NCBI GenBank assembly: GCA_965247705.1
Contig: CBDFHV010000069.1
Coordinates: forward strand, 13,604-77,603
Length of the DNA stretch: 64,000 nt
Direction: 5' to 3'
Source of the DNA: CBDFHV01 sp965247705
GTDB lineage: Bacteria > Pseudomonadota > Alphaproteobacteria > Rhodospirillales > CAMCUA01
Part shown: positions 54,112 to 63,936 of the stretch, one piece after another
How the letters are laid out: every line of letters starts with the position of its first letter
Numbering within the stretch: position 1 is the first letter of the stretch
Notes under the pieces: generated by a model
The model's input: only the letters and a program-made list of their open reading frames with translations
Told to the model about the DNA's origin: nothing
Databases searched by the model: none
Translations under genes and position numbers: made by a program

Positions 54112-54972
54112 TCAGCTCTGCTGGACCCGCATGCGGGGATCGAGGGCATCGCGCAGCCCGTCGCCCAGCAGGTTCAGCCCCAGCACCGTCAGGGCGATGG
54201 CGATCCCGGGAAAGAGGGTGATCCAGGCCGCCTCGCGCATGTAGTTGCGGCCCTCGGAGATGATGTTGCCCCAGGTCGGCGTTGGCGGCTCGGGGCCGAC
54301 ACCGAGGAAGCTGAGGATGGCCTCGGCGAGGACCGCGTAGGCGAAGATGAAGGTGCACTGAACGATCAGCGGCGCCAGGCTGTTGGGCAGAATGTGCTTG
54401 AACATGATGCGCGGCGCCGAGGCGCCGCAGGCCCGGGCCGCCTGAACGTACTCCATCTCCGGCACCACCAGGACCGAAGCCCGCACGATGCGCGCCGTCC
54501 GCGGCGTGTAGACGACGGACAGCGCGATGACGGCGTTGGTCAGGGACGGCCCCAACGCGGCGGCGATGCCGATGGCCAGCAGGATCGCCGGAAAGGCCAT
54601 GAAGGCGTCCATGACCCGCATCAGGGGGTTGTCCAGGCGGTGGAAATAGCCGGCCAGCGCCCCGATGTAGGTTCCCGCCAAGCCGGTGAAAATCACCACC
54701 TCGAAGCCGATCTGGAGGGACAGCCGCGCCCCGTGGACCACCCGACTGAGGAGGTCGCGACCGAAGTTGTCGGTACCGAACAGGAACTGGCCGAACGGCT
54801 CTTCGAACCGGTGGCGGAACTGGATCTTGTCGGGCGGGATCTGGGCGATGACATCGGCGAAGATGGCCACGCCGACGATGAACAGGAACATCGCCGATCC
54901 GGTAAGAAATAGTTTGTGGCTCTTCAGGCGACGCAGGACGCGCGACCGTCGCCAACGTTGGAGGGTCAGCAC
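54112..54972 (-). CDS. dppC: ABC transporter permease (DppC-like)
   Basis: A 286-residue inner-membrane permease with six hydrophobic segments, the DNFGRDLLSRVVHG N-terminal motif typical of DppC, and EYVQAARACGASAPRIMFKHILPN as the EAA loop that contacts the ATPases. Start is GTG 54972, 37 bp after the end of the dppB frame. Intact. Confidence 0.92.
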   Translation of the reverse strand: MLTLQRWRRSRVLRRLKSHKLFLTGSAMFLFIVGVAIFADVIAQIPPDKIQFRHRFEEPFGQFLFGTDNFGRDLLSRVVHGARLSLQIGFEVVIFTGLAGTYIGALAGYFHRLDNPLMRVMDAFMAFPAILLAIGIAAALGPSLTNAVIALSVVYTPRTARIVRASVLVVPEMEYVQAARACGASAPRIMFKHILPNSLAPLIVQCTFIFAYAVLAEAILSFLGVGPEPPTPTWGNIISEGRNYMREAAWITLFPGIAIALTVLGLNLLGDGLRDALDPRMRVQQS

Positions 54973-55009
54973 GATCCGCGCGCGGCGCGCCGGGGCTGTG
55001 GCAATGTCG

Positions 55010-55967
55010 CTAATTTTGTTCCCTCTCGTAGCGGACTCGCGGATCGAAATAGGCGTAGAGGAGGTCCACGATCAGGTTGATGACGACGAGCATGCCGGCG
55101 ACGAACAACAGGCTGCCCTGAATGACCGGATAGTCGCGGCGCATGATGGCCGATCCGATCAGACGGCCGACTCCGGGCACGGAATAGACCGTCTCGATGA
55201 CGATGGAGCCGCCTAGGCATCAGGCTGAAGACAATGCCGATCACCGTGATCACCGGGATCATCACGTTCTTCAAGGCGTGCTTGCCGATGACGACATAGG
55301 TCTTCATGCCCTTGGCCTGGGCGGTGCGGATGTAGTCCTGACGCAGCACCTCCAGCATGGTCGAGCGGGTGATGCGCGCCAGCAACCCCATCTGGGCCAG
55401 GGCCAGGGAAAAGGACGGCAGGATGGTGCTCCGCAGCCACCCCCAGGGATCTTCCGTTAGGGGCACGTAGCCGCCGGAGGGCAGCCAACTCATGTGCACG
55501 GCAAATAGGATAATCAGCAGCAGCCCCAGCCAAAAATTGGGGATCGAGACGCCCAACAGCGCGAACGTCATAAATAGCTGATCGACCCAGGTGTTTTGTC
55601 TCAACGCCGCCAGCACGCCGCTGCCGACAGCGACGCTCACCGTCATGATGAGGGCGAAGAACGAGATCGACAGGGTCACCGGCAGGCGCTCGATGATCGC
55701 CGTGGTGACGCTGCGGCCGAGCAGGAACAAATCCCCCAGGTCGCCATGGAGCAGGGCCCAGTACCAGTTGCCGAGCTGGATGAAGATCGGCTCGTTCAGC
55801 CCCAGTTGCTGGCGAACTTGCTCGATCTCCTGGGGCGTCGCCTCCATGCCGGCGATGATCATCGCCGGATCCCCCGGCACCAGCTTCATAATGAAGAAGG
55901 CGATCAGGGTGACCATGAAGACCACCGGAAAGGCGCTCAGCAGCCGTCGGACGATGTACTGCCCCAT
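55010..55967 (-). pseudogene. dppB: ABC transporter permease (DppB-like), frameshifted by one base
   Basis: From ATG 55967 the protein MGQYIVRRLLSAFPVVFMV is a normal DppB up to VIGIVFSLM. At 55216-55217 there is one extra C (ATG-C-CTA). Without it the frame reads LGGSIVIETVYSVPGVG and continues through IMRRDYPVIQG to a normal DppB end, FDPRVRYEREQN, at 55010. As it stands, the reading frame loses the last two transmembrane segments and runs on into foreign residues to 54966. Either a pseudogene or a sequencing error. The EAA-type motif YIRTAQAKGMKTYVVIGKHALKN lies before the break. Confidence 0.85.
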
Positions 55968-56454
55968 GGGCGGCGCTCGCGAAAATTCCGAGAATTCGAA
56001 CGGATGGAAAAGTCCCGCCGACGGCAACCGCGCCGCCGGCGGGCGTCAAGTCCGTTTAGGGACCGGTGGCGCTAGTCCTTCCACACGTTCCAGAAGCGCG
56101 GTACGCGGTAGGGCGCGAAGTTGTGCACCTTGGCCTGCACCGCCTGGATCTTGTTGTAGTCGCCGAACTTCAGATTGTAGACGTTGTCGTACAATCGCTT
56201 CTGCGCCTGGGAGAACGCATCGAGGCGTTCCTTGAGGGTCGTCTTCTGATGCATGTCTTCCCACGGCTGCAGCCACGCCGGGTCCTTGTCGCCGGCGCCC
56301 GGCCACATGCTGGGCGGATACAAGCCCTTCATGGCACCGCGCGGGCCGATCGACGGCCCCGTCCCCATGCCAGTGAAGAAGAAATTCCACCGGGTATAGT
56401 CCGTGCGCCGCTTGCGCGACGTCGGCCAGTCGGTGACCTCCATCTTGGCGTTTA

Positions 56455-57292
56455 GGGTCCGGACTCATTCAAATCCAGTAGCAGACGAGAGCGGCGAGGC
56501 ATAGGCCTGCCATGAAGTTGATGGCGTTCTTGTCGTATCGCGTGGCGATGCGTCGGAAGTCCTTGAGGCGTCCGAACATGCGCTCGATGGTGTTTCGGTC
56601 TTTGTATCGCTCTGTGTCGAAGGGATGAGGTTGTTTGCGGTTCACCTTGTTGGGGATGACCGGCTGGATTTTCTGGCGTAGCAGGCAGGCGCGCCAGTGG
56701 TCGGCGTCATAGGCCTTGTCGGCGAGAAGATATCGCGTCCTCGGCAGATGCGCGGCGAGCATGACGGCGCCCTTGATGTCGGCGGTCTGGCCGGGCGTGA
56801 GATAGAAGGCCAGGGGCCGGCAATGTTCGTCGCTCAGGGCATGGACCTTGGTGTTGCGTCCGCCCTTTGTGCGGCCGATGGCCTGAGCAGAGGCCCCCCT
56901 TTTCCGCCGCCGGCGCAGCGATGCGCCTTGACGTGTGTGGTGTCGATGGAGACCTGTTGCGGTGTCCCTGCCAGGCTCTCCGTCAAAGCCGGGAACAGGT
57001 ACTGCCAGTGACCACGTTGCGACCACCGGTTATAGCGATTGTAGACCGTCGTCGAAGGCCCGTACGCCGGTGGGCAGTCCTGCCAGCGGCAGCCCGACTG
57101 GAGAACGTGAAGGATGCCACTGATGATCCGCCGATCATCCTCGCGCCGCTTACCCGCCGCGTAGTAAGGAAGATGCGGCTCGATCGCCGCCCATTGCTGA
57201 TCTGAGAGCCAAAATGATCCGCGCATGCCTCAAAACCTCCTGCGTTCGGTTCCAAGACATTGAATCAGATAATGGTTAATGAGTTATGACCC
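56455..57292 (-). mobile_element. IS5-family element (IS427 group), TA target duplication
   Basis: 838 bp with inverted ends GGGTCCGGACTCATTCAAAT (left) and GGGTCATAACTCATTAACCA (right, read inward). TA stands on both sides (56453-56454 and 57293-57294), in line with the 2-bp duplication of this group. It sits inside the dppA-like gene. Confidence 0.92.
56469..57226 (-). CDS. IS5-family transposase, two overlapping frames
   Basis: OrfA (57226-56834) begins MRGSFWLSDQQWAAIEPHLP and includes YGPSTTVYNRYNRW and VSIDTTHVKAHRCAGG. OrfB (57026-56469) continues with GRTKGGRNTKVHALSDEH, LLADKAYDADHWRACL and the C-terminal ERMFGRLKDFRRIATRYDK. The overlap near 56890-57026 suggests programmed frameshifting that makes the full DDE transposase, as usual for the group. 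Both parts look intact. Confidence 0.88.
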
Positions 57293-58636
57293 TAGTCCCA
57301 TGGCCTTCAATTGCTCGGTCATGACCAGGGCGGCGTTGTACATGGTGGTGTAGTCGCTGTTGGTGAGAAGCACGATCTCCTCACCCTTGTAGCCGGCCTC
57401 TTTGATCAGCTTCTTGGCCTGGGCCACGTCCGCTTTGTTGTAGTACTCCTTGCCTGCATTCGTGTAGTAGGGATTGCCCGGATACTGGTAGCCCGGCTGA
57501 AGGTTGTAGTTGCCGTCGGTGGCGATCTCCATGATCTCTTCCATGTTGAGGCCGATCTGGATCGCGCGGCGGATCTTCAGGTCGTTCGTCGGCACCCGCT
57601 GGTGATTGATGAAGGCAACCTGCAGCCACCAGTTCTCCAGGGTCAGGAACTTGATGCCCTTGTTGTCCTTCAGACGCTGGGCCGCTTTCGGCGGGATGGT
57701 GTCGGCGGCGTCCAGTTCGCCGGTCTCGATGCCGGCCACTCGGGCCCCGGATTCCTTGACGATACGGAAGGTCACGGTGTCAAGGCAGGCCACTTTGTGA
57801 CCGCCGAACCCGGTGCGATTATCGAAGTCGGTGCGCGCCTTGTAGCCTTCGAACCGTTTCATCTTGACGTGGGAGTCCGCAGCCCACTCCACAAACTCGA
57901 AGGGTCCGGTACCGACGTAATCGATCTTGCCGCCCGGCGTCACTTCGATAGCCTCCAGGTCGCCGGCCCCAACCGTTTTGCCGAGCTTGCCCGCGTCCTT
58001 GACCGCGCCGTCCGCGGGATGGATGGCGATGGGCACCCGGAACGAGGAGAATTCCTCGATGAACACGGGGATGCGCTTCGTCAGCTTGACGACAAAGGTC
58101 CCATCGTCAGGCGTTTCGAAGCGGTCCAATGACGAAAACGTGCCCCGGTCGGCGCTGATCTTGGCGAAGCGGATGGTGCTGGCCAGGACGTCCTTGGACG
58201 TCATCGGTTTGCCGTTGTGGAAGGTGATTCCCGAACGAAGCTTGAACGAATAGGTCAGTCCGTCATCGGATTCCGAATAGCTCTCCGCCAGCAAGGGAAC
58301 GACCGCGTTGTTCTCGCCGCGGGTCATCAGGGACTCGTAGAGGTGGGTCGCGATATTCCGGGTCGAGATGGCGGTGGAGAAGTGCTGGTCCAGACCGGCC
58401 ACCTGGGCGTCCTGGGCGAAGACCAGGTCGCCGCCGGTCTTGCCGCATTTGAACATGGCCGCCTGGGCCGGCGTGGTGGCTGTCCATGACAGAAGCGCCG
58501 CCGCGCCGACGACGCCGGCAAAGCCCACTCGGGCGAGGGATCGAGAGTCCATTGTAGCCTCCTGATGCTAATGTTTCTGCCGCCGACCTTCCGTCAACAG
58601 GCCGCTCTTTGCAAGCCCCCTGACACCAAGTTTATT

Positions 58637-58713
58637 GGGGACAGTATATAATTTCACAGTGCCAGAGCCGCACGAAAACCTCCCGCCCGACACGGAAAAT
58701 ATATACTGTCCCC
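58637..58713. repeat. REP-like inverted repeat near ggt
   Basis: Arms GGGGACAGTATATAATTT (58637-58654) and the inverse of GGGGACAGTATATATTTT (58696-58713) match at 17 of 18 positions around a 41-bp loop. GGGGACAGTATAT-type arms are found in repeats linked with RAYT transposases. It lies between the end of the ggt gene and the start of the dppA-like gene. Confidence 0.6.
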
Positions 58714-58723
58714 GTTTTATGCG

Positions 58724-60316
58724 TCACGGCGCTGCGGCGTAGCCGTCCCGGCGCGGGTCGGCGCCGCCGGTCAAGGCGCCGGACGTGGGATCCCGGCGCA
58801 CCGCCTGCATGCCGCCCACCTTGCGGGTGAACGGGTCGGCGGGCTGGACGTCGTGGCCGCGCCCCCGGAGCCCCTCCAGGACCGTCCCGTTGATGCGGGC
58901 TTCCACCTCCACCCTCGTGCCGTCCCACAGCCGCGCCCGCGGCGCCTCAAGGGAATCCTGCAGCGCCAGACCGAAGTCCAGGTGATGAACCAGGGCCTGG
59001 ACCTGGGTCTGGAGAATACCGTAACTGCCCGGCGTTCCCAGGGCCAACACCGGTTCGCCACCCTCCAGGGAGACGGTGGGGGCGAGGCACATGCCCCACT
59101 GCCGCCCTGGCTTGAGGAAGTTGGGCGACGCCGGATTGAGGTCGCCCCAGTTGAGGAAGTTGTTCATGCACACGCCGGTGCCCGGTATCACCACGCCCGA
59201 GCCGTAAGCCGAACCCAGGCTCTGGGTCAGGCAGACCATGTTGCCCTCGGCGTCGGCGGCGGAGAACGAGGTGGTGTTTTCCCGCTTTTGGGCACGCTCG
59301 GACTCCGGGGCGTCGGCGAACTTCTCAGTCAGGCCGGAGACCGGCGTGCCGTCACCGACCCGTTGGCGAAGTCCGGCCACGGCTTGGTCGGCGAGCAGGG
59401 CCTCGATATCTTGCCGCGAGGCGTTGTTGTGGGCAATGCGTTGCCCGGCGGCAAGGCGGATGGCGCGCAGCACCGTGTCCAGGTGGTCGACCCCGTTATG
59501 GTCCATGGCGGCCAGATCGAAGCCTTCCAGGATGCGCATGGTTTGCAGCACCTGGAATGACTCGGCGGGGGGCGGCAGGGTGTGAATGCGAAGGCCGCGA
59601 TAATCGATGGCCAGGGGGTCGCTCCACGCCGGGTCCACCGCCTCCAGGTCGGCCATGGAAATGATCCCGCCGGTGGCCTTCAGGTGTTCCGCCATTATCC
59701 GGCCCAGGGGGCCGCCGTGCAGATGGGCCGGCCCGTCGGCGACGATGGCCTCAAGGGTGTCGGCGAGTTCGGGCTGACGCAGGATGCCGCCCGCCGGCGG
59801 GCCGCCACGGCCGTCGGTATAGACCCGCACCCACTCGGGGTTCTCCATGCGCACACCACCCCACTGGTCGAGAATGTTCCCGAACAGTCCGGTGAGGGGA
59901 AAGCCGTCCCGCGCCAGTTCGATGGCCGGCGCGAACACTTCCGCCCGGGACTTGGTGCCGTAGGCTTCCAGCAGCTTGCACCAGCCGGCGAGGCTTCCCG
60001 GTACGCCGCTGGCCTTGGGCCCATGGGCGAGGGCCTCCTCGGAGCATTGGCCGGCGTCGAAGTCGCGGGGCACGGGGGTAATGAAATCCAGGGTGCGCAC
60101 CCGCTTTTCCCGCGCCGAATGGAAGGTGACCATGCCCAGACCGGCGAGGCCGGACATGAACGGCTCGACCACGTTGAGCGCCGCCGCGGTGGCGACAGTG
60201 GCGTCGAAGGCGTTGCCGCCCTCGCCGATCACCCGGGCGCCGGCGAAGGACGCCAGGGGATGGGCCGAGGCCACCATGCCCTTGAGCGACGAGACGATCG
60301 GTCGGTTTCCGGCCAT
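58724..60316 (-). CDS. ggt: Gamma-glutamyltransferase family protein (Ntn hydrolase)
   Basis: A 530-residue gamma-glutamyltransferase-like protein. The processing site and nucleophile are in ENTTSFSAADAEGN (Thr348), and the second part has SAYGSGVVIPGTGVCMNNFL and GTPGSYGI. No signal peptide is seen (MAGNRPIVSSLKGMVAS), so it should be cytosolic, like many acylase-type members. ATG 60316 has GGGGGA six bases before. It lies downstream of nothing on its strand and upstream of the ABC cluster by about 170 bp. It may hydrolyse a gamma-glutamyl or other amide imported nearby. Confidence 0.9.
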   Translation of the reverse strand: MAGNRPIVSSLKGMVASAHPLASFAGARVIGEGGNAFDATVATAAALNVVEPFMSGLAGLGMVTFHSAREKRVRTLDFITPVPRDFDAGQCSEEALAHGPKASGVPGSLAGWCKLLEAYGTKSRAEVFAPAIELARDGFPLTGLFGNILDQWGGVRMENPEWVRVYTDGRGGPPAGGILRQPELADTLEAIVADGPAHLHGGPLGRIMAEHLKATGGIISMADLEAVDPAWSDPLAIDYRGLRIHTLPPPAESFQVLQTMRILEGFDLAAMDHNGVDHLDTVLRAIRLAAGQRIAHNNASRQDIEALLADQAVAGLRQRVGDGTPVSGLTEKFADAPESERAQKRENTTSFSAADAEGNMVCLTQSLGSAYGSGVVIPGTGVCMNNFLNWGDLNPASPNFLKPGRQWGMCLAPTVSLEGGEPVLALGTPGSYGILQTQVQALVHHLDFGLALQDSLEAPRARLWDGTRVEVEARINGTVLEGLRGRGHDVQPADPFTRKVGGMQAVRRDPTSGALTGGADPRRDGYAAAP

Positions 60317-60434
60317 GCCAGTTCCCCCACTTGCGTTGTTCCGGCGTTCATCGACGCTGGATCGGTTGCGCGGCGACGACATTAAACTATCCTTCCCCCG
60401 ATAGACCTGACCACCCCCGCGAGGGAGCGCCGCC

Positions 60435-61562
60435 GTGGATACCAGGCTCCATTCCAGCAAGGCCGATTCCGACTCCTCTCTCGGCGCTGGCCCTGTCATC
60501 GCGCCCACTCGCTATGGGGAGATCGAGGTGCGGGGTTCGGCCCGGGAGATGGGCCGCCAGATCGGCGAGGCCGCCCGCGACCAGGTACGGGGCTTCAGCG
60601 CGGTCGCTCTCGAGCGGGTCCGCCGCACCGTCCGTGTGACGTCCGAACAGGCGGCCCGCATCGCCCACGACAGCGTTTCCCGGGCACGGGACTATGCCCC
60701 CCACATGGTCGAGGAACTGGAGGGCGTGGCCGAGTCCTCCGGGGTCTCCTTGCAAGACTTGATGCTGCTTCAGGTGCGCAATCAACTTCACGCGGCGAAC
60801 CGGTCGGGCTGCACCTCCTTCGCCGTCGCACCGGAGGCGAACGCGGCGGGCGCGTCCATCACCGCCCAGAACTGGGACAACGATCCCGCCTGGGACCCCT
60901 TCACGGTGGTGCTGACCCGCCGGCCCGATAACGCGCCGGACTTCATGTCCGTCACCCAGGCAGGGCTGGTGGCCTACATCGGCCTCAACGACCGGGGCAT
61001 CGGCTGCTGCCTCAACACGCTGCCCGCCCCCAGCCGAGCCGAAGGCGTGCCCCACTACTTCACCCTGCGCGGCATCTACGAGGCGGAGTCCCTCGACGGC
61101 GCGGTCCACGCCGTCGACCGGGCGGAGCGGGCCATTCCGGCCAGCATCATGATGACCACGCCCCAGGGCCCGGCGAACCTGGAAGTGACCCTCGACGGGG
61201 TGCGGGTGCTGACCGACGACGACGGGGACGGTGTGATCACCCACACCAACCACTGCCTGCACCCGGATCTGCTGGCCATCAACGACGACTTTCCGGAACT
61301 GATCGAGTCCCGGCCCCGCAAGGCACGGGTGGATCGCCTGCTGACCGAGGCCGGGCGCCCCGTCACCATCGAGGCGATGAAAGCGGTGCTTGCCGATCAC
61401 GATCGGCACCCCCGGTCGATCTGCCGCCACCCCAACGACGACCCCGGGGTCGGGGAATGGCGCACGGTCCTGTCGGTGATCATCGAAGCGGACAGGGGCC
61501 GCATGCACCTCACCCGGGGCAATCCCTGCGAATTGCCGTTCGAGACCTACGCGTTCAACTGA
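60435..61562 (+). CDS. C45-family acyltransferase/peptidase (Ntn hydrolase)
   Basis: A 375-residue protein resembling acyl-CoA:6-aminopenicillanic acid acyltransferase (peptidase family C45). The putative nucleophile is Cys126 in SGCTSFAV. AQNWDNDPAWDPFTVVL and GLVAYIGLNDRGIGCCLN follow the family. Residues 1-20 are a loosely conserved extension. It diverges from ggt. It probably hydrolyses or transfers an amide-linked acyl group. Together with ggt, the deacylases and the dioxygenase it makes an amide-catabolism neighbourhood. Confidence 0.85.
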   Translation: MDTRLHSSKADSDSSLGAGPVIAPTRYGEIEVRGSAREMGRQIGEAARDQVRGFSAVALERVRRTVRVTSEQAARIAHDSVSRARDYAPHMVEELEGVAESSGVSLQDLMLLQVRNQLHAANRSGCTSFAVAPEANAAGASITAQNWDNDPAWDPFTVVLTRRPDNAPDFMSVTQAGLVAYIGLNDRGIGCCLNTLPAPSRAEGVPHYFTLRGIYEAESLDGAVHAVDRAERAIPASIMMTTPQGPANLEVTLDGVRVLTDDDGDGVITHTNHCLHPDLLAINDDFPELIESRPRKARVDRLLTEAGRPVTIEAMKAVLADHDRHPRSICRHPNDDPGVGEWRTVLSVIIEADRGRMHLTRGNPCELPFETYAFN

Positions 61563-61574
61563 GGCGGCGCGCCC

Positions 61575-61641
61575 GGGCCGGTCTCAGACCGGCCCCTACG
61601 AAGGGGATAAGCGTGCGTAGGGGCGGGTCTCAGACCCGCCC
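61575..61641. repeat. Palindromic repeat pair, locus 4
   Basis: At 61575-61595 the arms GGGCCGGTCT/AGACCGGCCC and at 61621-61641 GGGCGGGTCT/AGACCCGCCC flank a central C. It lies between the convergent C45 and sulfatase genes, the same kind of place as locus 1. Confidence 0.85.
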
Positions 61642-61650
61642 GCTTTCGCC

Positions 61651-62988
61651 CTAAAGCGCATCCCCCGGCCCATAGTACGCCCCCAGCGTCGGGTCCTGCA
61701 GGGTCGCCTCGCCGAGCCTCACGCCGACGTCGTCGCCAATGGCCTCGGCCTCGTCTTTCAGCAGCCGCGCCAACTCCAGGATCACCGTCTCGTGGCTGTC
61801 GTAGTGGGCGAACTGGTTCATGTTGTCCCGCCGGGGGGCGGCGAAGATGTCCAGCTCCTCTTCCCGGTCGTCCTTCAGGTCGTAGAGGAAGTTCTTGCCG
61901 TCCTCCGACAGGATCAGCTTCCACCGTTCGGTGCGCACGGCGCGCTGCACCCAGGGCCCGTGGAGACGGAAGCTGGCGGGGATTTCGTCGTCGCCGCGCA
62001 CGATGTGGCGGCGGTGGTCGTTCTCGACGTAGAAGCAGGTGCGCCCGCCGGTCGCGCGGCCTTCCAGCAGGGGCCGCAGGCTGTGCCCTTGCACCCAGTC
62101 GGGGATCGGGCAATCGGCGTAGTCCAAAGCGGTCGGCGTCACGTCTTGCAGACCCACGTAGGCGGCGACGGCCGCGCTCGCCTCGACCTGTCCCGGCAGG
62201 TCGGCGACGAAGGGGATGCGGATCGCTTCGTCGTGGCAGACCACCTTGTTGGCCACACCGTCCCGGTACTTAAAGGTCTCCCCGTGGTCGGAGAAGTAGA
62301 GGATCAGGGTGTTTTTCCGCTGGCTCGTCGCCTCCAGGGCCTCGACCATGCGGCCCAGGTTGCGGTCCAGCGCGGTGTTGTGGGCGTAGTAGCCGGCGTG
62401 GGGAACCCGGCGCTCCCGGTAAACTTCCAGGTCGCCAATCGGCGCCGTGTAGGGATCGTGGGGCGGATAGAACCCCTGCACCATCACCCACGGATCGGTG
62501 GCGGCCTGGCGGTCCCGGATGAAGGCCACCGCTTCGTCGTTCTGCCGGTCCGGCAGGTAGGTGCCGGCCTGGAACGACTGCCGCCCGTCCACCCAGTGGC
62601 CGCCCTGGGAGTTGAAGCCGCTCCAGAAGTCGAACGCGCCCGGATTGTCGTCGCCCAGATGCCACTTGCCCACGTAGGCGGTGGTGTAGCCGGCTTCCTT
62701 CAACAGCTTGAAGACGGTGGTCTTGATCGCCGAGCGGGCAGCCATGGCGTCGGGCTCGTGGTAGACGTTTTTCACCACCCCATGGGCATGGGGATAGGCG
62801 CCAGTCCACATGCTGGCCCGGGCCGGCGTGCAGATGGGATAGGGGGTGAAAGCGCGGTCGAACCGCACTCCGACGCGGGCCAATTCGTCCACATGCGGCG
62901 TGTCGCAGAAGACGTTGCCGTAGCACCCAAGGGAATCCATCCGCTGCTGGTCGGGCATGACGATCAGGATGTTGGGGCGCGCGGCCAT
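61651..62988 (-). CDS. Sulfatase/phosphodiesterase-family protein
   Basis: A 445-residue alkaline-phosphatase-superfamily enzyme. PNILIVMPDQQRMDSLGCYGN has the first metal-binding Asp. CTPARASMWTGAYP holds Cys53 of the C-x-P-x-R sulfatase signature, the residue converted to formylglycine. GKWHLGDDNPG and FSDHGETFKYRDG follow. No signal peptide, so cytosolic. Start ATG 62988 follows GGAGTCTCC. An anaerobic or FGE-type maturase is not in the window. Substrate unknown; choline-sulfatase-like and phosphonate monoester hydrolase-like enzymes are related. Confidence 0.9.
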   Translation of the reverse strand: MAARPNILIVMPDQQRMDSLGCYGNVFCDTPHVDELARVGVRFDRAFTPYPICTPARASMWTGAYPHAHGVVKNVYHEPDAMAARSAIKTTVFKLLKEAGYTTAYVGKWHLGDDNPGAFDFWSGFNSQGGHWVDGRQSFQAGTYLPDRQNDEAVAFIRDRQAATDPWVMVQGFYPPHDPYTAPIGDLEVYRERRVPHAGYYAHNTALDRNLGRMVEALEATSQRKNTLILYFSDHGETFKYRDGVANKVVCHDEAIRIPFVADLPGQVEASAAVAAYVGLQDVTPTALDYADCPIPDWVQGHSLRPLLEGRATGGRTCFYVENDHRRHIVRGDDEIPASFRLHGPWVQRAVRTERWKLILSEDGKNFLYDLKDDREEELDIFAAPRRDNMNQFAHYDSHETVILELARLLKDEAEAIGDDVGVRLGEATLQDPTLGAYYGPGDAL

Positions 62989-63083
62989 GGGTGGAGACTC
63001 CGGCGTGGGGTGGGCTTGCCACGGCAACATACACCGGTCGAAGAAGGAATGAAGCGCGCGACGGTGTCGGGTCTGCTGCCGCC

Positions 63084-63936
63084 TCAGGGCAGTGAACGGC
63101 CCACGCTGCCGTTGGCCCTGGTCGCGGGCGGTCGCGGCGGCTCGCGGCGCAGACCAAGGAACTCGTTTACCGCTGCTTCAAGCTGGTAGACGCTGTCAAG
63201 CTTGGAGCCCAGCACGCTCACGCACAGCGGTTCCTCTCGGTGGCAATGGAACACGATGGGACGACCGTCATCGATCTCATTCCTGCTGGGAATGACTTTC
63301 ACCTCGAACATCGATCCGCGATAGCGAAGCGCTTTAAGCATGGATACAAAGCGTTGTGCGTCCTTTTGCATGAAGACGAACCGGGACGTCTTGTCATACT
63401 TGTCCATGGCCTCGTAGGGCGGCACGGGTCTTTCCCCGAGGTGCCAACTCACGTGGGGCGTGTAGCGGACATGGGTAAACGAATGGCGCCCCACGGCGGG
63501 CATGGGCATGACCGAGAAGAACGGCCCGTCCATGACCGTAATGGCGCGCCGGCGCAGCCATTCCGGCACGTCCACGAGGCAGATTTCCGCGATCTCGGCC
63601 TTGAGGTCCAGCGGCGGTAGTCCGCTCGCCATAAGAAGCCTGTTGATCCCTGCGTAGGCAACGATGAACACGCCACCGGCCGTCACCTCGCCGCGGGACG
63701 TCGTCAGCACCGCATCGTCGCCGTCGAGATCGATACGATTGCACTCCGTTCCCGTCCACAAGGCAACGTTCGACCGACCTGCGATCTCCGCGGCTAGCCG
63801 GTTCTTCATGGCCAACGCATTGAATGCCCCTTCGCGGACCAAAAAACATCGTCGATTCGGGAACTGTCGAACAGGGCGCGCATGTCCCGCGGGGCACGAC
63901 GAATGGGCAGACCCAGCTCCTTGCAGAACCTGTGAA
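63084..63936 (-). pseudogene. FAD-dependent amine/amino acid oxidoreductase, truncated and frameshifted
   Basis: The 3' portion encodes a DAO-family C-terminal half (FNALAMKNRLAAEIAGRS, VTAGGVFIVAYAGINRLL, SVMPMPAVGRHSFTHVRYTP). Upstream, the protein-like sequence VHRFCKELGLPIRRAPRDMR ... RIDDVF lies in another frame. Adding one T to the T6 run at about 63839-63844 joins the two. Further upstream the gene is cut by an IS1380 copy at 63937, so the FAD-binding N-terminus is lost. Not functional. Confidence 0.8.

Larger units (their letters stand above)
56072..58552 (-). pseudogene. dppA: Peptide ABC transporter substrate-binding protein (DppA-like), interrupted by IS5/IS427
   Basis: The 5' part (58552-57293) encodes a signal peptide (GVVGAAALLSWTATTPAQA) and a SBP_bac_5 protein (AESYSESDDGLTYSFKLRSGITFHNGKPM). 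It is cut after QLKAMGL. Beyond the element the frame resumes with NAKMEVTDWPTSRKRR and ends at 56072. Excising the element and one TA gives GGA-CTA-AAC, a seamless 546-residue protein. With the SBP cut and dppB frameshifted, the importer is likely dead. 105 bp separate it from dppB. Confidence 0.92.

Noticed and set aside
54107..54955. N-terminal extension of the DppD frame
   Set aside because: This is the out-of-frame reading of dppC; real DppD homology begins at GTG 54106.
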